NCBI RefSeq assembly: GCF_000516985.1
Contig: NW_006917092.1
Location: 5,458,021 to 5,522,020 of the forward strand
DNA length: 64,000 nucleotides
Reading direction: 5' to 3'
Source of the DNA: Pestalotiopsis fici W106-1
Taxonomy: Eukaryota; Ascomycota; Sordariomycetes; Amphisphaeriales; Sporocadaceae
Shown here: positions 12,501 through 28,118 of the stretch, in pieces
Layout: every line of letters begins with the position of its first letter
Position numbering within the stretch: the first letter of the stretch is position 1
Program-made: the position numbers and the translations under genes
The notes under the pieces: model-generated
Databases searched by the model: none
What the model was told of the DNA's origin: nothing
Seen by the model: the letters and a program-made list of their open reading frames with translations, nothing else

Positions 12501-15500
12501 GGACGAATTCGCAACGTCATTCTTTAGTGCCGCTACTGGCTGTCGCGAAGTGAAACTTTCTCAGCTCGAGATCTGAGAGCCCCCCCTTCAAAAATAAACC
12601 GTGCGCTTCGAGAAGGACAATGATAGCATTGAACCGGGGGTGAAGAAACTTGCCGACGCAACACACCGGCGCTGGCCTGGGCGCCACGCACCTACGGTAG
12701 ATAGCTATTCTGCCAGAGAGGAAAAAAAGGTTGGCTCGATGCTTTCTGGATCTCGGAATCGATCACTCATCGGAGCCGGGGAGGTACGAAGACACCGGCT
12801 GGTGGATTGCAATGGATGCATGTACACTACGTATATATTTGCAACCCTTGTCGACAAACCTCGCATCTTCCCACGGGGATCCTAAATGCAGGAAGGTCAA
12901 GATAATGCTGGTAATTGAGCAAGAAGATCACTTTTGTTGTGGAGATGTGAATGTGGGAGAGGGGGAGGGTGGAGGGGGGGCCTTGAGGGCCAGGCAGTCG
13001 GCCGAGCTTCCACTTCTCTTTTCTCTCCAGTTTCTGCACGCGGTCCAGCCTCTTCAGCGGCTCTCCATTGAGGGGGAAAACATTATCTTTAATGGGGCAA
13101 TCATCCAGGCGCTGTGCGGAGAGATCATGGCCGTCGGACACACAGGCGTACCTCCTGTAGAGTGCAGTTGTAGTAAAGGTCCATGCAGGCGATAGGTGGA
13201 GAATAAAGAATGAGCACTGTGTGAAAGGGATGCATACACTGATGGTGGATGGAAGGGGGATGGTCGCACAATCCTCCATACTACCTCTGATTATCAAAAA
13301 GATCAAGATTTCTGTCAAATATGTCTTGTTTTTTCTCTTCTCCATACACAGTAGTGCTTGTCTGTTCCAAAAACCCCGCACTCATTGCTTTGCCCGTCCT
13401 GACAAGCAGAAGAAGCATGGTGACCGTTGAACCCGGGAAAAGTCACTCGATGCCAAGAGTATGCTTATCTTGCACTGCCGCCCATCTTGGCCTCTGCCCG
13501 CCCCTTGGCAAAGCTTGTTGCTCGTGATTTGGCACTTGGCAGTCTAACAACTCATTTCTTTCTCGATCTCTCGCTGTCCAAACCCGACTTTAGCCACGAG
13601 ACTAATTTCAGGCACGATTCCAAGAACCAGTCTTGTGCAATAATAGCACGGAAACCGGCCACAATAGCATCAACATCGACTCGAGCATTCTTTTGTAATT
13701 TTTATATTATAAGTATCATCACACCAGTATGATTGGTGCTGTGTAACGTGCCAAAAATGTCTGTGACACGAAGCGCGCGTGTATCTGCGCCAAAAACAAA
13801 AATGGGGTCAAGGTCCCTGAGACTAGATCCAATCAGCAGACACGTTTCTCAAGGTCAACAACCCACACAAAAGTCATGGAACTATACCAAATGTTCCGAA
13901 AACTGTACCGATCAAAATGTTTGATTTATGATGTTCCAAAATGTGAAACGATTTGGCTGTTACTCTGCCGGAAATCCTTGAAATGAGAGCCAAGCTTCTT
14001 CGTTATTAGGCAGCTTTCTTGCATGCTTACTTACAGAGCCAAGATATGGAGGCGTGCCACATGATCTGATGACAGCTCGATCTCTGGTAACCAGATGCCG
14101 CTACCCGATGTCACCCAGGATAATCGAACTGTCACCGTGCTACTTGACTGAGATCTGGGAAGAAAATTCCAGTTGCACAATCTTGGCTTCGACTATTCTT
14201 GCCAAGTTCCATGATGCGTATTGAAAATCCCAAGTACAAACGCGTAAGTTGGAATTTGACCGAGGAAAGCGTCATGCAACTTCATAACCTGCATCATGTG
14301 TCGAGATTCCACAGGAACTTTCAGTGGTGGCGATCATGTTTCTTGATAGTACGGAAAGCATGCAAGGTGAGTGGTAGTCTGGATGGAGACCACTATAGCT
14401 ATATGCTGAGAATTAAAACATTTTCACTGGTTCAAAGTTATAATGGTGATTCTAGCAATTTAGTTTCGGCTCATATTATACCCAACAGCCTTTTTGCTCT
14501 GGAATTTCTCTGGTCCTTTTCAGGGAAAAAAAAAAAGATTTATAGATGTTATAACTGAGAATATACAGTCCATGTTGGTCCCTTGAGAATGCGTGTATAC
14601 TGCTTGAACATCAACTTTGGAATCTCAGAACATCACACACAATAATGATGCGGATTCTCAGTACAACTTGCTTTTCAACAACCGGTGTTGAGTGAGCTTC
14701 AACCTGGGGATTACGTATTAAATAGGCAGTGACATAAAAATCAAGGTCAACTTTTATATATGAACCCGTGTTCTCATAACTATTCATGGATTTGAATACC
14801 GCATCTATCAACCGCGGGTAATAATAGTTTGAAGAGGTATATAGGCGGTACATAATCATGGACGAGAGATACTACAGGTATGAGAAAAGAAAGAAGGCCG
14901 CTACTCGATACGTGCCATGACAGATAGCTTCTGTGTTCAGCCTTTTGGAGAAAACACTACATTTGACGCTGCTTGTATCTATCTGGAGGCCCGATCACCT
15001 ATTTGCCTACGAACCATCTTGCAATATTATCGTCTTGTCGCTTTGACATATTATCAACTCTCTTTAGAAACTCTGCGCTTCGAGTAACATGAAGACAACT
15101 GTATACCTACAAAGGTAGATCTACGGTCATGGCAAATCTCAGAAGACCCATACCATTTGAGGGATGATGTTGAATCAAGTCCAAAGACTTCCGATGGTTC
15201 TGGTCATAGCATACCCGGTTATAATTCACTGCTGAACAAATCCAGTGAAAGCCATGAGATTCTCAATGACCTTGGCGGTTGTGGCACTGATACCCAAACC
15301 CTCGAGCATGAAAAACGGCATGTGAAAGTGGCTGATTGAGATTTTTAAGAATAATGAACAGACACGTGAGCTGCGTAAAAGAGGCCATTTTCCACTTTTC
15401 TTTTTGTCATGACCATACTTGGGAGGAGGAAAAAAAAACATAGAATTCATGTTCAAGTTTTCATAATGATTCAAGAGAATATGCCTATGAATGTAGTTGG

Positions 15501-16082
15501 GAGAAGGGATTCAAGAGTAGGTACCTTGTACATGACTCCTAGGTTCGCTTAATATGATTCGCGGGGAAGGAATAAGAGGCGGCGAGACGCCATCGCAAAA
15601 TACAACCAACCCCCCGTCGCGCCGCCGCCCCTTGCCCAAGGGGAATGATGCCCCACATTGCAAGCAAGCCAGCCCACTGTAACTCCAGCCTCGCCTCCAA
15701 CAAAGTTTCCCGCAACCATCAGCCTTGTTACCTTTTTGTCCTCTTGTACCAATCTTTACTTGTCCGACCAGATATCTCAGTCTTCTCGGTAGCCAATTGA
15801 CGGATTATCTTGCGACATTTGATTCGTAATATTCTTGGATTTTCTCGGGGGGTTGAACCCGTCCGAGCTTCCCAGCGGGATCAACCGGTTCGAACTACTC
15901 TGAACGCACCCGACCAGAGAAAGCAACATCAGCTCGAGACAGGCAAGCGAGAACCCACGCCACCTGCTGCGACCAAGCTTCAGAGGTCTCTTGTCGCGTG
16001 TCGAGTTGTCCTCTCGCGCACGAAGATTTCTGGGCCGCCGGGTACGAGCAAAGAGGTTTCCAGACCTGGACATCAGCCCATC
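9595..16082. other. 6.5-kb gene-poor stretch
   Basis: No convincing gene between palH and the small protein at 16083. Overlapping open frames at 9852-10457, 11132-12216 and 12601-13381 occur on both strands in the same DNA and are compositionally odd. From about 10170 to 10715 the DNA is dense in GTAC, CCTA and TAGGTA words, common in Sordariomycete promoters. A CTG/TGC-rich microsatellite lies near 11187-11217. From about 13600 to 15500 the DNA is AT-richer and lacks long frames, as expected for spacer or a decayed element, but no transposon feature is visible. Confidence 0.5.
10170..10715. repeat. TAGGTA/CCTACC word cluster
   Basis: Dense occurrences of short words built from GTAC, CCTA and TAGG, for example around 10250-10275 and 10660-10710. 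These are low-complexity intergenic sequences that recur elsewhere in the window (5810, 24165). Their function is unknown to me. Confidence 0.5.
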
Positions 16083-16686
16083 ATGTCGCCGCCTCCGACA
16101 AAAGCCAAGCTCCCTGCCGCCGCAGACCAGTACACCTCGGCCACACTCGACTCGGAAGCACGCAATGAAATCTATAAGATTTTGATTCACGAAGGCTATA
16201 TCGAAAAGTAAGGCCTTCCCTTCTTCTTCCCAGCCCATCTTCCATGATTCGTACCAGAGTCTTGCGCACAAAGAACTGACCATGGGCGCCCCCCCTTTCA
16301 CCAACAACAGGATTCAGGAGAGGTTACTACACAGACTCCACTCAGATCCATCGAATTGGCCGACAGCCCTCGAGCAGCGCGGTGTCGAGCTCCTGCGCAG
16401 CGGCGAGGCCACAACATTTCCCATCCTGATTCGGAAAGTGCTCGATGAGGTTCGGCACGACACCCAGGCAAAGGGCAGCAAGGACCTGTCTTCGTCCAAG
16501 AACAATGGCGAGGTAAATGGCAGCGGCGCGACAAACGGCAAAGCCAAGACGGCCAATGGCGCCGGCGGTGCGGCCGACAGCAACAGCTTGGCCCTGCCGG
16601 CAGATGTGGTCCAGGATCTGGTCAAGTACACCAAGGAACTCCTCAAGGACGTCATGGAAACCGACGATAGCGACGACGGAACATAG
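16083..16686 (+). CDS. Small conserved-looking protein, unknown function
   Basis: Predicted 166-aa protein from exons 16083-16207 and 16311-16686. The 103-bp intron is a textbook one (GTAAGG donor, AACTGAC branch, CAACAG acceptor) and splits a lysine codon. The N-terminal third (LDSEARNEIYKILIHEGYIEK) and the residues just after the intron (IQERLLHRL, ALEQRGVELLRSGE, FPILIRKVLDEVR) read as a compact helical domain. A low-complexity Asn/Gly/Ala linker follows, then a short acidic helical C-terminus ending in a DD-rich patch. The splice model and domain-like composition support a real gene. I do not recognise the family; a small subunit of a nuclear complex would fit the composition, but this is only a guess. 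Confidence 0.7.
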
Positions 16687-17732
16687 GAAGAATCTGCCTC
16701 GAAATCTTGCCCGGAAGCGCTAAGAAAGAGACATTCGACGGCATGGGAACTTTTGGCGGAAAAGGACTTGATCTGACCGACCTGACTACGACGTATGAGA
16801 CCACGAGAAGAAATGACAAAAATATGAGGAAGCTGTGGGTGAAGGAGGTGGGAACTCGGCCACTTTCTCAGGAAAGATATGGCACAACAGATATGTTCGC
16901 GACAACGCTGCTGGGAACTGCTGCAAGGTTTTGTCATTGGAGCAACACGGCAACCAAACCTGTTTCGCCACGTATCTTGGAATAGTCAACATAGCGGCTT
17001 GGGCATCCATTGGCATTCGATCCACTCTAACAGAGAGCATCATACATGTTTAGGTTCTTGGCCGTGTACATTCCCCAGTTGTGTCGTCATGTCTGGACAC
17101 ATCACGCTCGCGGCTTACCCGCCGAGTGAAAATTGCATTCCGACAGAAAATCTCCCCGATATACTTTCATCCTCGGTTGAAACCCTGTACATAGCAAGCA
17201 TACAGAAAGTAGGGGCCAAGTGCGCATGGAGGCGTTATTGCAGTAAAGAAATCCCCTGAACGGTTAACAGAGGCCAGATTTCTGAAGAAAAGGACCCTCT
17301 GACCATAATATTCCGTAATAGAACTCGCATCAAACTCTTCGGTTTCGTACATGCATCATTTACACGTGTGCCGACGTTGTGTTACTCACCGCAGCATGAC
17401 ACAGTTATCATGGGATCAATTGACACTTGAAAATTTAGAAGACACTTTCTTATCAGGTCTATCATCAAACTATTCTCATGAACCGAAACGTGAACCCAAT
17501 GCAAACCGACCTCTTCTTGACTGTCCATAACATGCCGAAAGGGCGTTCAGTTGCAGGCGGGAAAAGCAAAGACGGCCCACTCCGCATGCTCGCCCGTTAT
17601 TGGCATATCTCATTACCACGTGTCCTTGCCTCTACGATATCTTCATGCCCCGTTCTACCAGATTACCAGAATTTGCTTTGGTCGGAAAAATTAGAGTACA
17701 AGATGGGCTGAAGTGAGTGGTCAATTGACAAT
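16687..17732. other. Convergent intergenic region
   Basis: About 1 kb between the 3' ends of the 166-aa gene and CDC48. It should hold both 3' UTRs. I see no gene. Confidence 0.6.
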
Positions 17733-20518
<2,786 letters not shown>

Positions 20519-22736
20519 CGCGATTGGTTACTTGTCGAGTGTTTGTGGTTGTGTTTGACGGTGTAGATGGATGGGTGTTTGTCGGGGAGGGAAGGTACTG
20601 AATATGGGTGTATGTAGATGCAACGAGGCTTTGAAAGTCTAGCGTTGCGGGTATTATCTACGACCTGGGAAAAAAGGAAGGTCTGGGATGTTTAGAGCCT
20701 TCTCCGATCCAGCAGAAAATCACAGAAAAAAAGATTTTTGGATTGTTGATGGATGGAAAGGTGGTTTGGGGATTGGGGAAGTTGAGAAGAGATGATGTTA
20801 GATGGCAGGTCCACGAGTGGTGGTAGTGCCTTGGGGAGAGCTACGTTAGGCAATCCACAGATGATGCAGTGAATCACTGACTTTAGTAGCAGCTGCCCCA
20901 GTCGGGAAGCTTAGGCCAGCCGTAGGCAAACGGGGTGTGCTGGGCCCGGCGGCGGGCTAAGGCAAGAGAATCAGAGGCGGGCCCCACTCTCCAGCAGCTG
21001 TGGACAAGTGGTCTTTGGTGGCGAGTCGAAGCTTCTAAGTGCTTCTACCAGTTGGAGGATGGGGACCCCGAGGCTGCTGACTGATAAGGCAAAAACAACA
21101 CCTACGCCGCCTTGTCTGTCTGTCTGACCTCCAAGGTTGTTTCGGGCTGAGGATCTGTCAGGTCTGTGCTGGCAAGGCCGGTGCCAGGCAGTCGAGTGGT
21201 ACGCAAGTGGTCTTGATTCGTCGTCGGCTTTAAGCTTTATTGCCCCCTTCCGATTAGTCAAGTTTGAAGAATTGAGCTGAAGAAGAAAGATCACAAACAG
21301 GTGAACTGACATTTGTTGAAAACAAGCAAGAGCTTCTTTTCCCCTCTCCCCAATTTTCACTTCACAACACAAGAATTAAGAGACTTATCAATGCATTACC
21401 AGTGACAATCGTGCTTCTATGGAAGACAGCTTGCACATCTTGCTCTGACTGCAACTGCTCAAGATCCATTTGTCCGGCAAACGCCGAATCATCTACCAGA
21501 CATGTTTTAACGAGGCTTCTATGCATGACTCGCATTTCCTGTTTACATGACTTACAGCTACTCCATAGAAATACTACGACTTGAATGACCCGACTTTTGC
21601 CTCCAGCAGTCCATAGAACAACAAAGAACAGCAAACGAATTCCCGACACCAACTTGCGCGTTATTAGACATACGTGAGTGGAGTTGTCACACATTCCGTA
21701 CACTCTTCAAGAAAGCGGCGCATAGTCTTCACGATGGTATTTGGAATATGGTCCCCAATACGTCAATACGTTAAGGACCGGTGAATTGAATGGCACCGCT
21801 ACCACGGTTTCTTGACCACCCTGATTATGTTACCAGATCAACTCCATGGGATTTTGGTACAGTTTCATGATTGTATTGTCAGCCCAGAATTGTATCTCAT
21901 GTAGTCAATGGCTAGTCTCTTAGTGATTATTTTCCCACATCAATAGAGTGTGCCGTGCTTGGATTCAGGCGATAATCCGTTCGGACTTTTGCTATCGTTT
22001 CCATCTACTTGCCACAGCCCTAGGGATTCCCTCATCGTGCATCATCTACACAGAGCTCACTTCAGTCTGGTGCTAGAAGTGAGGCAAGAAGAGACTGAGC
22101 AGAAGTTCTACGGGCAGAAGCGCATCTTCACAAAAACCCAAGAATTTGTTTTGCATAGGTTGTTGTTGTTGTTGCCGTTATTGTTGCCGCCGCCGCTGCC
22201 GCAATGAATTTATGATGTCTATCTTGCATGATTGCTTCTTTATGCATTCTTATACCAGGATTACCTACATTGACTTTGATCCTTCATTTCAGTTCGCAGC
22301 ATAGAGGTTTGCGACCTTTCCTGGATCAACCTGAGAACCACAATGCCTAGGAAGCCAAGCTATGATGAGGCCGGTTGTGTTTCGAGCAAGAATGTCGACA
22401 CTTGTGAAATCTTAGAACCATAAAGTCTCAAACGGTCATTTGTAATAGTTTTATGGGGGAATCAATTATGCACTCGAAGTGACCCGTCTGAACATCCGAA
22501 GACATTAGATCTATCATGCCAATCATCACTGCCAACAGGCAGGAGCCTATCCATAGACACATTCCACATTATACAACTCGTTCAACCTGAGCTGTCCAAA
22601 AACAGGGACTCGCAAGTTTATCGAGATGCCAAGCGTTCAAACACAGCACCCGTCAGTGAGGTGCAGACCTCTTGACAGACATTCTGCAGGATTTTCAACC
22701 AGGGACAGAAGAAGGATAACATCCTAGAACCCTCTC
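20519..22736. other. CDC48 promoter and spacer
   Basis: Contains the CDC48 upstream region (to about 21.4 kb) and the region downstream of ASF1. The open frames at 20971-21372 and 21362-21703 lack recognisable content. A short GTT/GCC trinucleotide run lies near 22160-22205. No gene supported. Confidence 0.55.
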
Positions 22737-23634
22737 CTAGTGAGCCATGATATGCGAGCTCGGACCACCAGCAGGCTTGTCATCAACCTCCATGGCGTCA
22801 TCACCATCCTCGGCGGCTTCACCCTCGCCCTCTTCCTCCTCAAGCTCATCCTCACTCTCGTTCTCAAGATCAACGCTGCCGTCCTCGGACATCTCATCCT
22901 CCTCAGCGGGCTCGGCAGCCTCCTCAGTGCCGCCCATCTCGGCGTCACCGCCAGCGGCGGCAGATGACTCGCCGTTGGTGCCAGTGTGGACAGCACCATC
23001 CTCAGCCTCCTCTTCGGCCAGCTCCTCAGCTCCATATTCCTCCTCATCGACCTGGTTGTCGGCTTCAGGCTGGTCGGGGGGGAACTCAGCAGGGGCCGAG
23101 GCCTCTGAGTCCCACTTGATGGCGAAGCGGGTGACTCTGGGCTTGTCTGCCAGGACGTTGCGACGAATCTTCTCGATGATGGGCTTGGCAGGGGGGTCAC
23201 TGTTCAGCTCCTCGGTCTCATACTCGTTGTTGACATAGTAGCCAACGCGGATGAATTCGCGGCCATCGTAGGCACAGGTAAGGAGGACGACAGTAACACC
23301 AAGAACGTCTGCGTCGGGGATGCGCTTTGTGTCGGGAGCGTCTGCCTCGAAGACAAACTTGTTGACTCCGACAGGGATCGGTCCAACTAGGAGGGAGTCG
23401 AGTTCCTGATCATACTGGTCCGAGGTGGCAGATCCAACGTAGGTGAGCTTCCACTCGAGATCTAGAGGGGTTGGAGGATTAGTGTGTGTTTGCGCAAATT
23501 GGCGGGGTGATTGTCAACAACGTACCCTTCTCCAGAGGCTCAAGACACTCAAAGGTGATCTCAAGATCGTACTTGTCGGTGAACTTGGCGGGATTGTTGA
23601 GGATGTTGACCCCAAGAAGAGAAACGACCGACAT
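22737..23634 (-). CDS. ASF1: Histone chaperone Asf1
   Basis: Predicted 277-aa H3-H4 chaperone acting in replication-coupled and replication-independent nucleosome assembly, handing dimers to CAF-1 and HIR. Exons 23634-23526 and 23461-22737 flank a 64-bp intron (GTACGT...CTAG) that splits an Asp codon. The N-terminal 155 residues are the conserved immunoglobulin-like core: [80 protein letters not shown], and [15 protein letters not shown]. The rest is a long Glu/Asp-rich tail of about 120 residues, as in other fungal Asf1 proteins. It is divergent from RNA14 with a 1.25 kb gap. Confidence 0.97.
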
Positions 23635-24882
23635 CTTGAATATGTGCGGTGTAGTTGAACTGGAATTGAAATGCGAGGGGTATCAACGTTGCAGGAAAGG
23701 AAGAGAAGAAGGGAAAAAAAAATCTATACAATCGCAAATTGCTGCTTGGTTGTATCGCAGTGCAGTGCGGTGCAGTGCAGTGCAAATCAAAGCCTAGGCA
23801 AAGGACAAGACACGAGTGCCACAAAAAATTGAGGATTCCGATAAAAGATGAAGCTCAACCGATGCGATCAATGTTGACTGGCTTTCTATTTGTTTTTGCG
23901 CTGGTCTCGTTATTGACAGTGACCTGGCAGCGGGTCTTGTTATTAGTCGTTTGCCCAGACCACACGGGCGGGTGGGTAGAACGCGCGCAGTGTGAAGCGC
24001 GACTCGCGTTGAGTGCTTGCAGGCCAGGCGCGCTGCCCCGCTGATGCGTGTCAGAGCGGAGTCTGCCAACAAGCTCGAGGCCGACCTGGCAATGAGCCAC
24101 ACGAGATGCAAGTGTACGTACTGGTTCAATGTGGCTGGTGGCAGAATGCATAGGTACTTTGTACCTACGTACCTAAGGGACCTCGATATCTGGTCAATCA
24201 CTTAACACACCTTTGTCGATGAATGTCGCGTACCCTCTGATTAATCAAATGTTCATTTACTCCAAGAAGTCAGAATGGCGTAGTTCCTAGTCTTATGATT
24301 TGGTTTGAATATTTCAACCATTTGCGGAAGGTAATACTGATTTGACGGTCTTGATTTTCATCATCAATGAGGCTCTGGAAGTTCCCGAGACACTGATCCA
24401 TTGGCGCAAGCTTGAAGCACTTGAGCTGTGGATCCCGAGCCACAACCACTGACCCTTGTCTCCATTTTCTGCAAACACCTAAGAGGCTGAGACCAGGCGC
24501 ATTCCTTGCCAACCCAAGCTGCAAAGCTTGAGCTCTCTCAGCCCTCTCATCTCCACGTCGCTTGCCGACTCTGCCCATCCTTGATGTCTTTGCATCAATT
24601 TCTCGATTCTCACTTGTAGTTCTTGTCGCATCTGGTGCCCCAAAGTCGGCATCTGATCGAGACCATTGCGTGTTGCTCCAGCACCCTCCTTTGTATTCGA
24701 CCGATTTTCATTATCGCGACCGACGTGCACGACGACGCAACGACGACCTCTTGCGACCACTGGCACCTGCCAGTCGAGCTTCAAAGCGTGAAGCATCGCA
24801 GACCTCGGACACAGCTACCTCCAGCTCTGAGGAATATCGCTGTCCGCGGCGCGACCTTGCTGTCCACACAGACTTGCCGACC
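23635..24882. other. ASF1-RNA14 divergent intergenic region
   Basis: Shared upstream region of two divergently transcribed nuclear genes. It contains a short GTGCAGTGCA-type tandem near 23760-23780 and GTACCTACGTACC words near 24160. The RNA14 frame stays open upstream of 24883, but the extension starts only at a non-ATG codon. Confidence 0.55.
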
Positions 24883-27800
24883 ATGGCATCCGACGGCTTC
24901 ACTGACGCGAATGCTTGGGGGGAGGATGGTGGAAATGGAGCTGCGGAGAATCTTGAGCAGTATAGCCATGAACAACAAACACAAGAACCTAGTACTTCTG
25001 CTGTTTCCCAATTTGCTCCTGGTGAATCTCCTGAAGACGATGCCGATTCGGGTGAATATGACCCAGAATCCGTTATCATAAGCACTACAGCTACACCAGT
25101 TTCTGCTTCCGCAGCCGTTCCTCCGCCGACTGTTTCCACATCCTCGCCGCGTCCAGCTAAGAAGCCGAAGAAGGCTGGTGGATTCATAGTTGGATCCTCG
25201 GATGATGAGGATGATACCCCCGCTCCTCCTCAGCTGTCAGTCACGCTGCAGCCGCAGGCTGTAAATGATGCCACTGATGCTCCCGCGCAATCCTTTACGC
25301 ACCCGCCCCAGCAACAGACCATTGCACCCCATGAGGCTGAGCCTCCGACTCAAGTGAGTAACGGACAGGCAAGTAAACAACAGATGCCTGCAGACATTAT
25401 CAGCATCTTGGAGGAACGCGTCAAGAAGGACCCCCGAGGCGACATGGACGCCTGGTTGGCACTGATTCAAGAGACACGAAGGCAAAACGTAGTGCAGAAC
25501 TCTCGATCAGTTTATGAAAGATTCTTGCAGACATTCCCGCAATCGGTAAGAACGTCCGAGTCTATTCGCTCTCGGCTTCAACACTAACCCGTTTGTCGCA
25601 GGCTGAGATTTGGGTTCAGTACCTGGAGATGGAGCTGAGTCTTGACAATTTCGCCGAGGCAGAGAACATCTTTCAACGCACGCTTACCACCATTGTCGAT
25701 GTGCAGCTTTGGACAGCATATCTCGACTACGTGCGCCGCCGCAATGACCTCAATGACACCACTGGAGTAGCGCGCCAGACTGTGAATGCAGCTTACGACT
25801 TTGTCCTCGACAATGTTGGCCAAGATCGCGAGTCTGGTAAAATCTGGCAGGACTATATTCAGTTCCTTAAAATTGGACCTGGCCAGGTCGGCGAAGGTGG
25901 CTGGCAAGATAAGCAAAAGGTTGATGGGCTGAGAAAGGCCTACCAGCGCGCTATTTGCATTCCAATTTCCAACTTGAACGTGCTGTGGAAGGAATACGAC
26001 CAGTTCGAGCTAGGAATCAACAAAGTCGCGGTATGTACATGGGGATCCTCGACTCGGTAACTTGAAAATACTAACACTATTGTAGGGCCGTAAATTTCTT
26101 CAAGAGAGGTCGCCATCATACATGTCAGCACGTAGCGCAAACACTCAGCTGGATACCATTACACGAGGATTGCGCCGATCCACCATTCCGCGTCTGCCAC
26201 CCGCTCCTGGCTTCGAAGGCGACATCGAGTTTGGCGAACAGGTCGAAATCTGGAAGAAGTGGCTCTCATGGGAGAAAAGTGACCCGCTGGTGCTGAGAGA
26301 CGATGAGCCCGAGGTGTTCAAGTCTCGCATTATATATGTCTACAAGCAAGCTTTGATGGCCCTCCGCTTCTGGCCAGAGCTGTGGGTTGAAGCAGCAGAG
26401 TGGTGTTTTGAACACAAGATCCAGACAAAGGATGGCAAAGACCAAGGCCTCCAGTTTCTCACCGAGGGAGTCGCTGCGAACCCCGAAAGCTCACTTTTGG
26501 CCCTCAAACATGCTGACCACATTGAGTCAACCCACCCAGCTGGAGAGGGCGATGCTGGGAAGCTCGCTTTAAGCCAAGCTGTGCGTGCCCCTTTCGAGCA
26601 AGCACTTGGTACTCTGTATCCAATGGTAAAGGACTTGAAGGAGAGAGAGGCGGCGGCTGTCAAGGCTATCGAGAATGATTCGAGTCTCGGACCGAATGAT
26701 GCTGACGATGATGATGAGGGTGAGGTGTCGTCGGTCAAGTCTTTCAAGGAAGACATCAGGAAGGATAGGATCAAGGCAGTCAAGGATGGATTTGCTGTTC
26801 AAATTCAGATGCTGAGACAACAAATTTCCTATCTTTGGATTGCACTGGCCCGCGCTTTCCGCCGCATTCAAGGCCAAGGCAAAGCGGTCTCTCGAGATGC
26901 ACCCACTACTGGTGTCCGGCAAATCTTTACCGAGGCCCGTCAACGGGGCCAGCTCACGAGCGACGTCTATGTGGCAATTGCACACATCGAGTGGGACATC
27001 TATCAAGACCCGGTAGCTACCAAGATCTTTGAACGTGGCGCGAAACTGTTCCCCGAGGATGAGAACTTTATTGTTGCTTACTTGAAGCATCTGCACTCTC
27101 GCCACGACACTACCAGTAAGTCAGCAAGAGCGTATGATCTGTTTCGATTTATTTCGTAACTAACATTGGAGTAGATGCTCGTGTTGTCTTTTCCCAGACT
27201 GTCAAAAAGTTCAAAGAAAAGCCCGAGCTCAGCCGCAAGCTCAAGCCTCTCTATGCCTATTTCCACAGTTACGAAGCCAAGTTTGGCGAGTTGGCTCAAA
27301 TCAAAGATTTAGAGAGACAGATGGCGGAGTCTTTTCCTGAAGATCCCAGTCTGACCCATTTTGCTGCACGCTTTTCCTCCGAGGGCTTCAATCCAATTGC
27401 TGCACGAGTGATTATCTCGCCTTCGGCCCAGATGCGGCCCAAGCACATCATGCAATCTGTAGAGCATGTGCCAGCCTCGATACGTGGAAGCCCACACCCT
27501 TCTGCTCTTGCAGACCGAAGCCCAAGACCGCAATTCCTGCAAACAGTCAACTCACCCAAACGCCCTTTCCAGGCTGACGATAATGATGACCTGAACCCTC
27601 CGCGAAAGGTCGCTCGAGGGGTCTCGCCCTTGAAGGGCGCGGCAGGACGGCGACTGGATCAGCAGCGTAGAGCAGCTCAAGGCCAGGGAGTTCCCGCTCA
27701 TAGCAATCCTGTCTCTATCTCTCGTGACATTACTTTCCTCCTCGGACTTATCCCTCCCACGCATCAGTATGCGGCTCCACGTTACAGGCCCGATGGTATT

Positions 27801-28118
27801 GTGCGGATCCTTAGAGAGACAGGCGTTCCCGATTTCAACGATTGGAAAGCCACAAACCAGGGTGCCAGGCATAATCGCCAGGTATCAACGGAATTCCCGC
27901 CGTACGCAATGCCGGCAGGTGGTCGGAACAGCCCATTTCTTAGAGGAGGAGGAGCAGGCCCCCCTCCTCAAGGTGAACTGACTCCTGCTTTTGATACCAG
28001 CGCAGCTATGCTTGGTGGCCAGGGCGCGAACCCGCCAAACTTCTTCCCCGGCGGGTTTCCATACAACATGGGACAGCAGCCGGGTGTGCCTCAGTATCCG
28101 CCATTCAGGCAAGGTTGA
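24883..28118 (+). CDS. RNA14: mRNA 3'-end processing protein RNA14 (CstF77 homologue)
   Basis: Predicted 1021-aa subunit of cleavage factor IA, acting with Rna15 and Pcf11 in cleavage and polyadenylation. Four exons: 24883-25545, 25602-26030, 26086-27115 and 27175-28118, with 55-59 bp introns that all carry CTAAC-like branch sites. The ATG at 24883 has a gaccATGgc context. Residues 1-170 are acidic and Pro/Ser-rich. Tandem HAT helices follow, for example AEIWVQYLEMEL, LWTAYLDYVRRR and DVYVAIAHIEWDIY. Then comes the Suf-type region (NARVVFSQTVKKFKEKPELS, PLYAYFHSYEAKFG), a nuclear-signal-like basic patch (NPPRKVARG) and the conserved C-terminal RYRPDGIVRILRETGVPDF. The final Gly/Pro-rich tail is typical of filamentous fungi. 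Confidence 0.95.
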
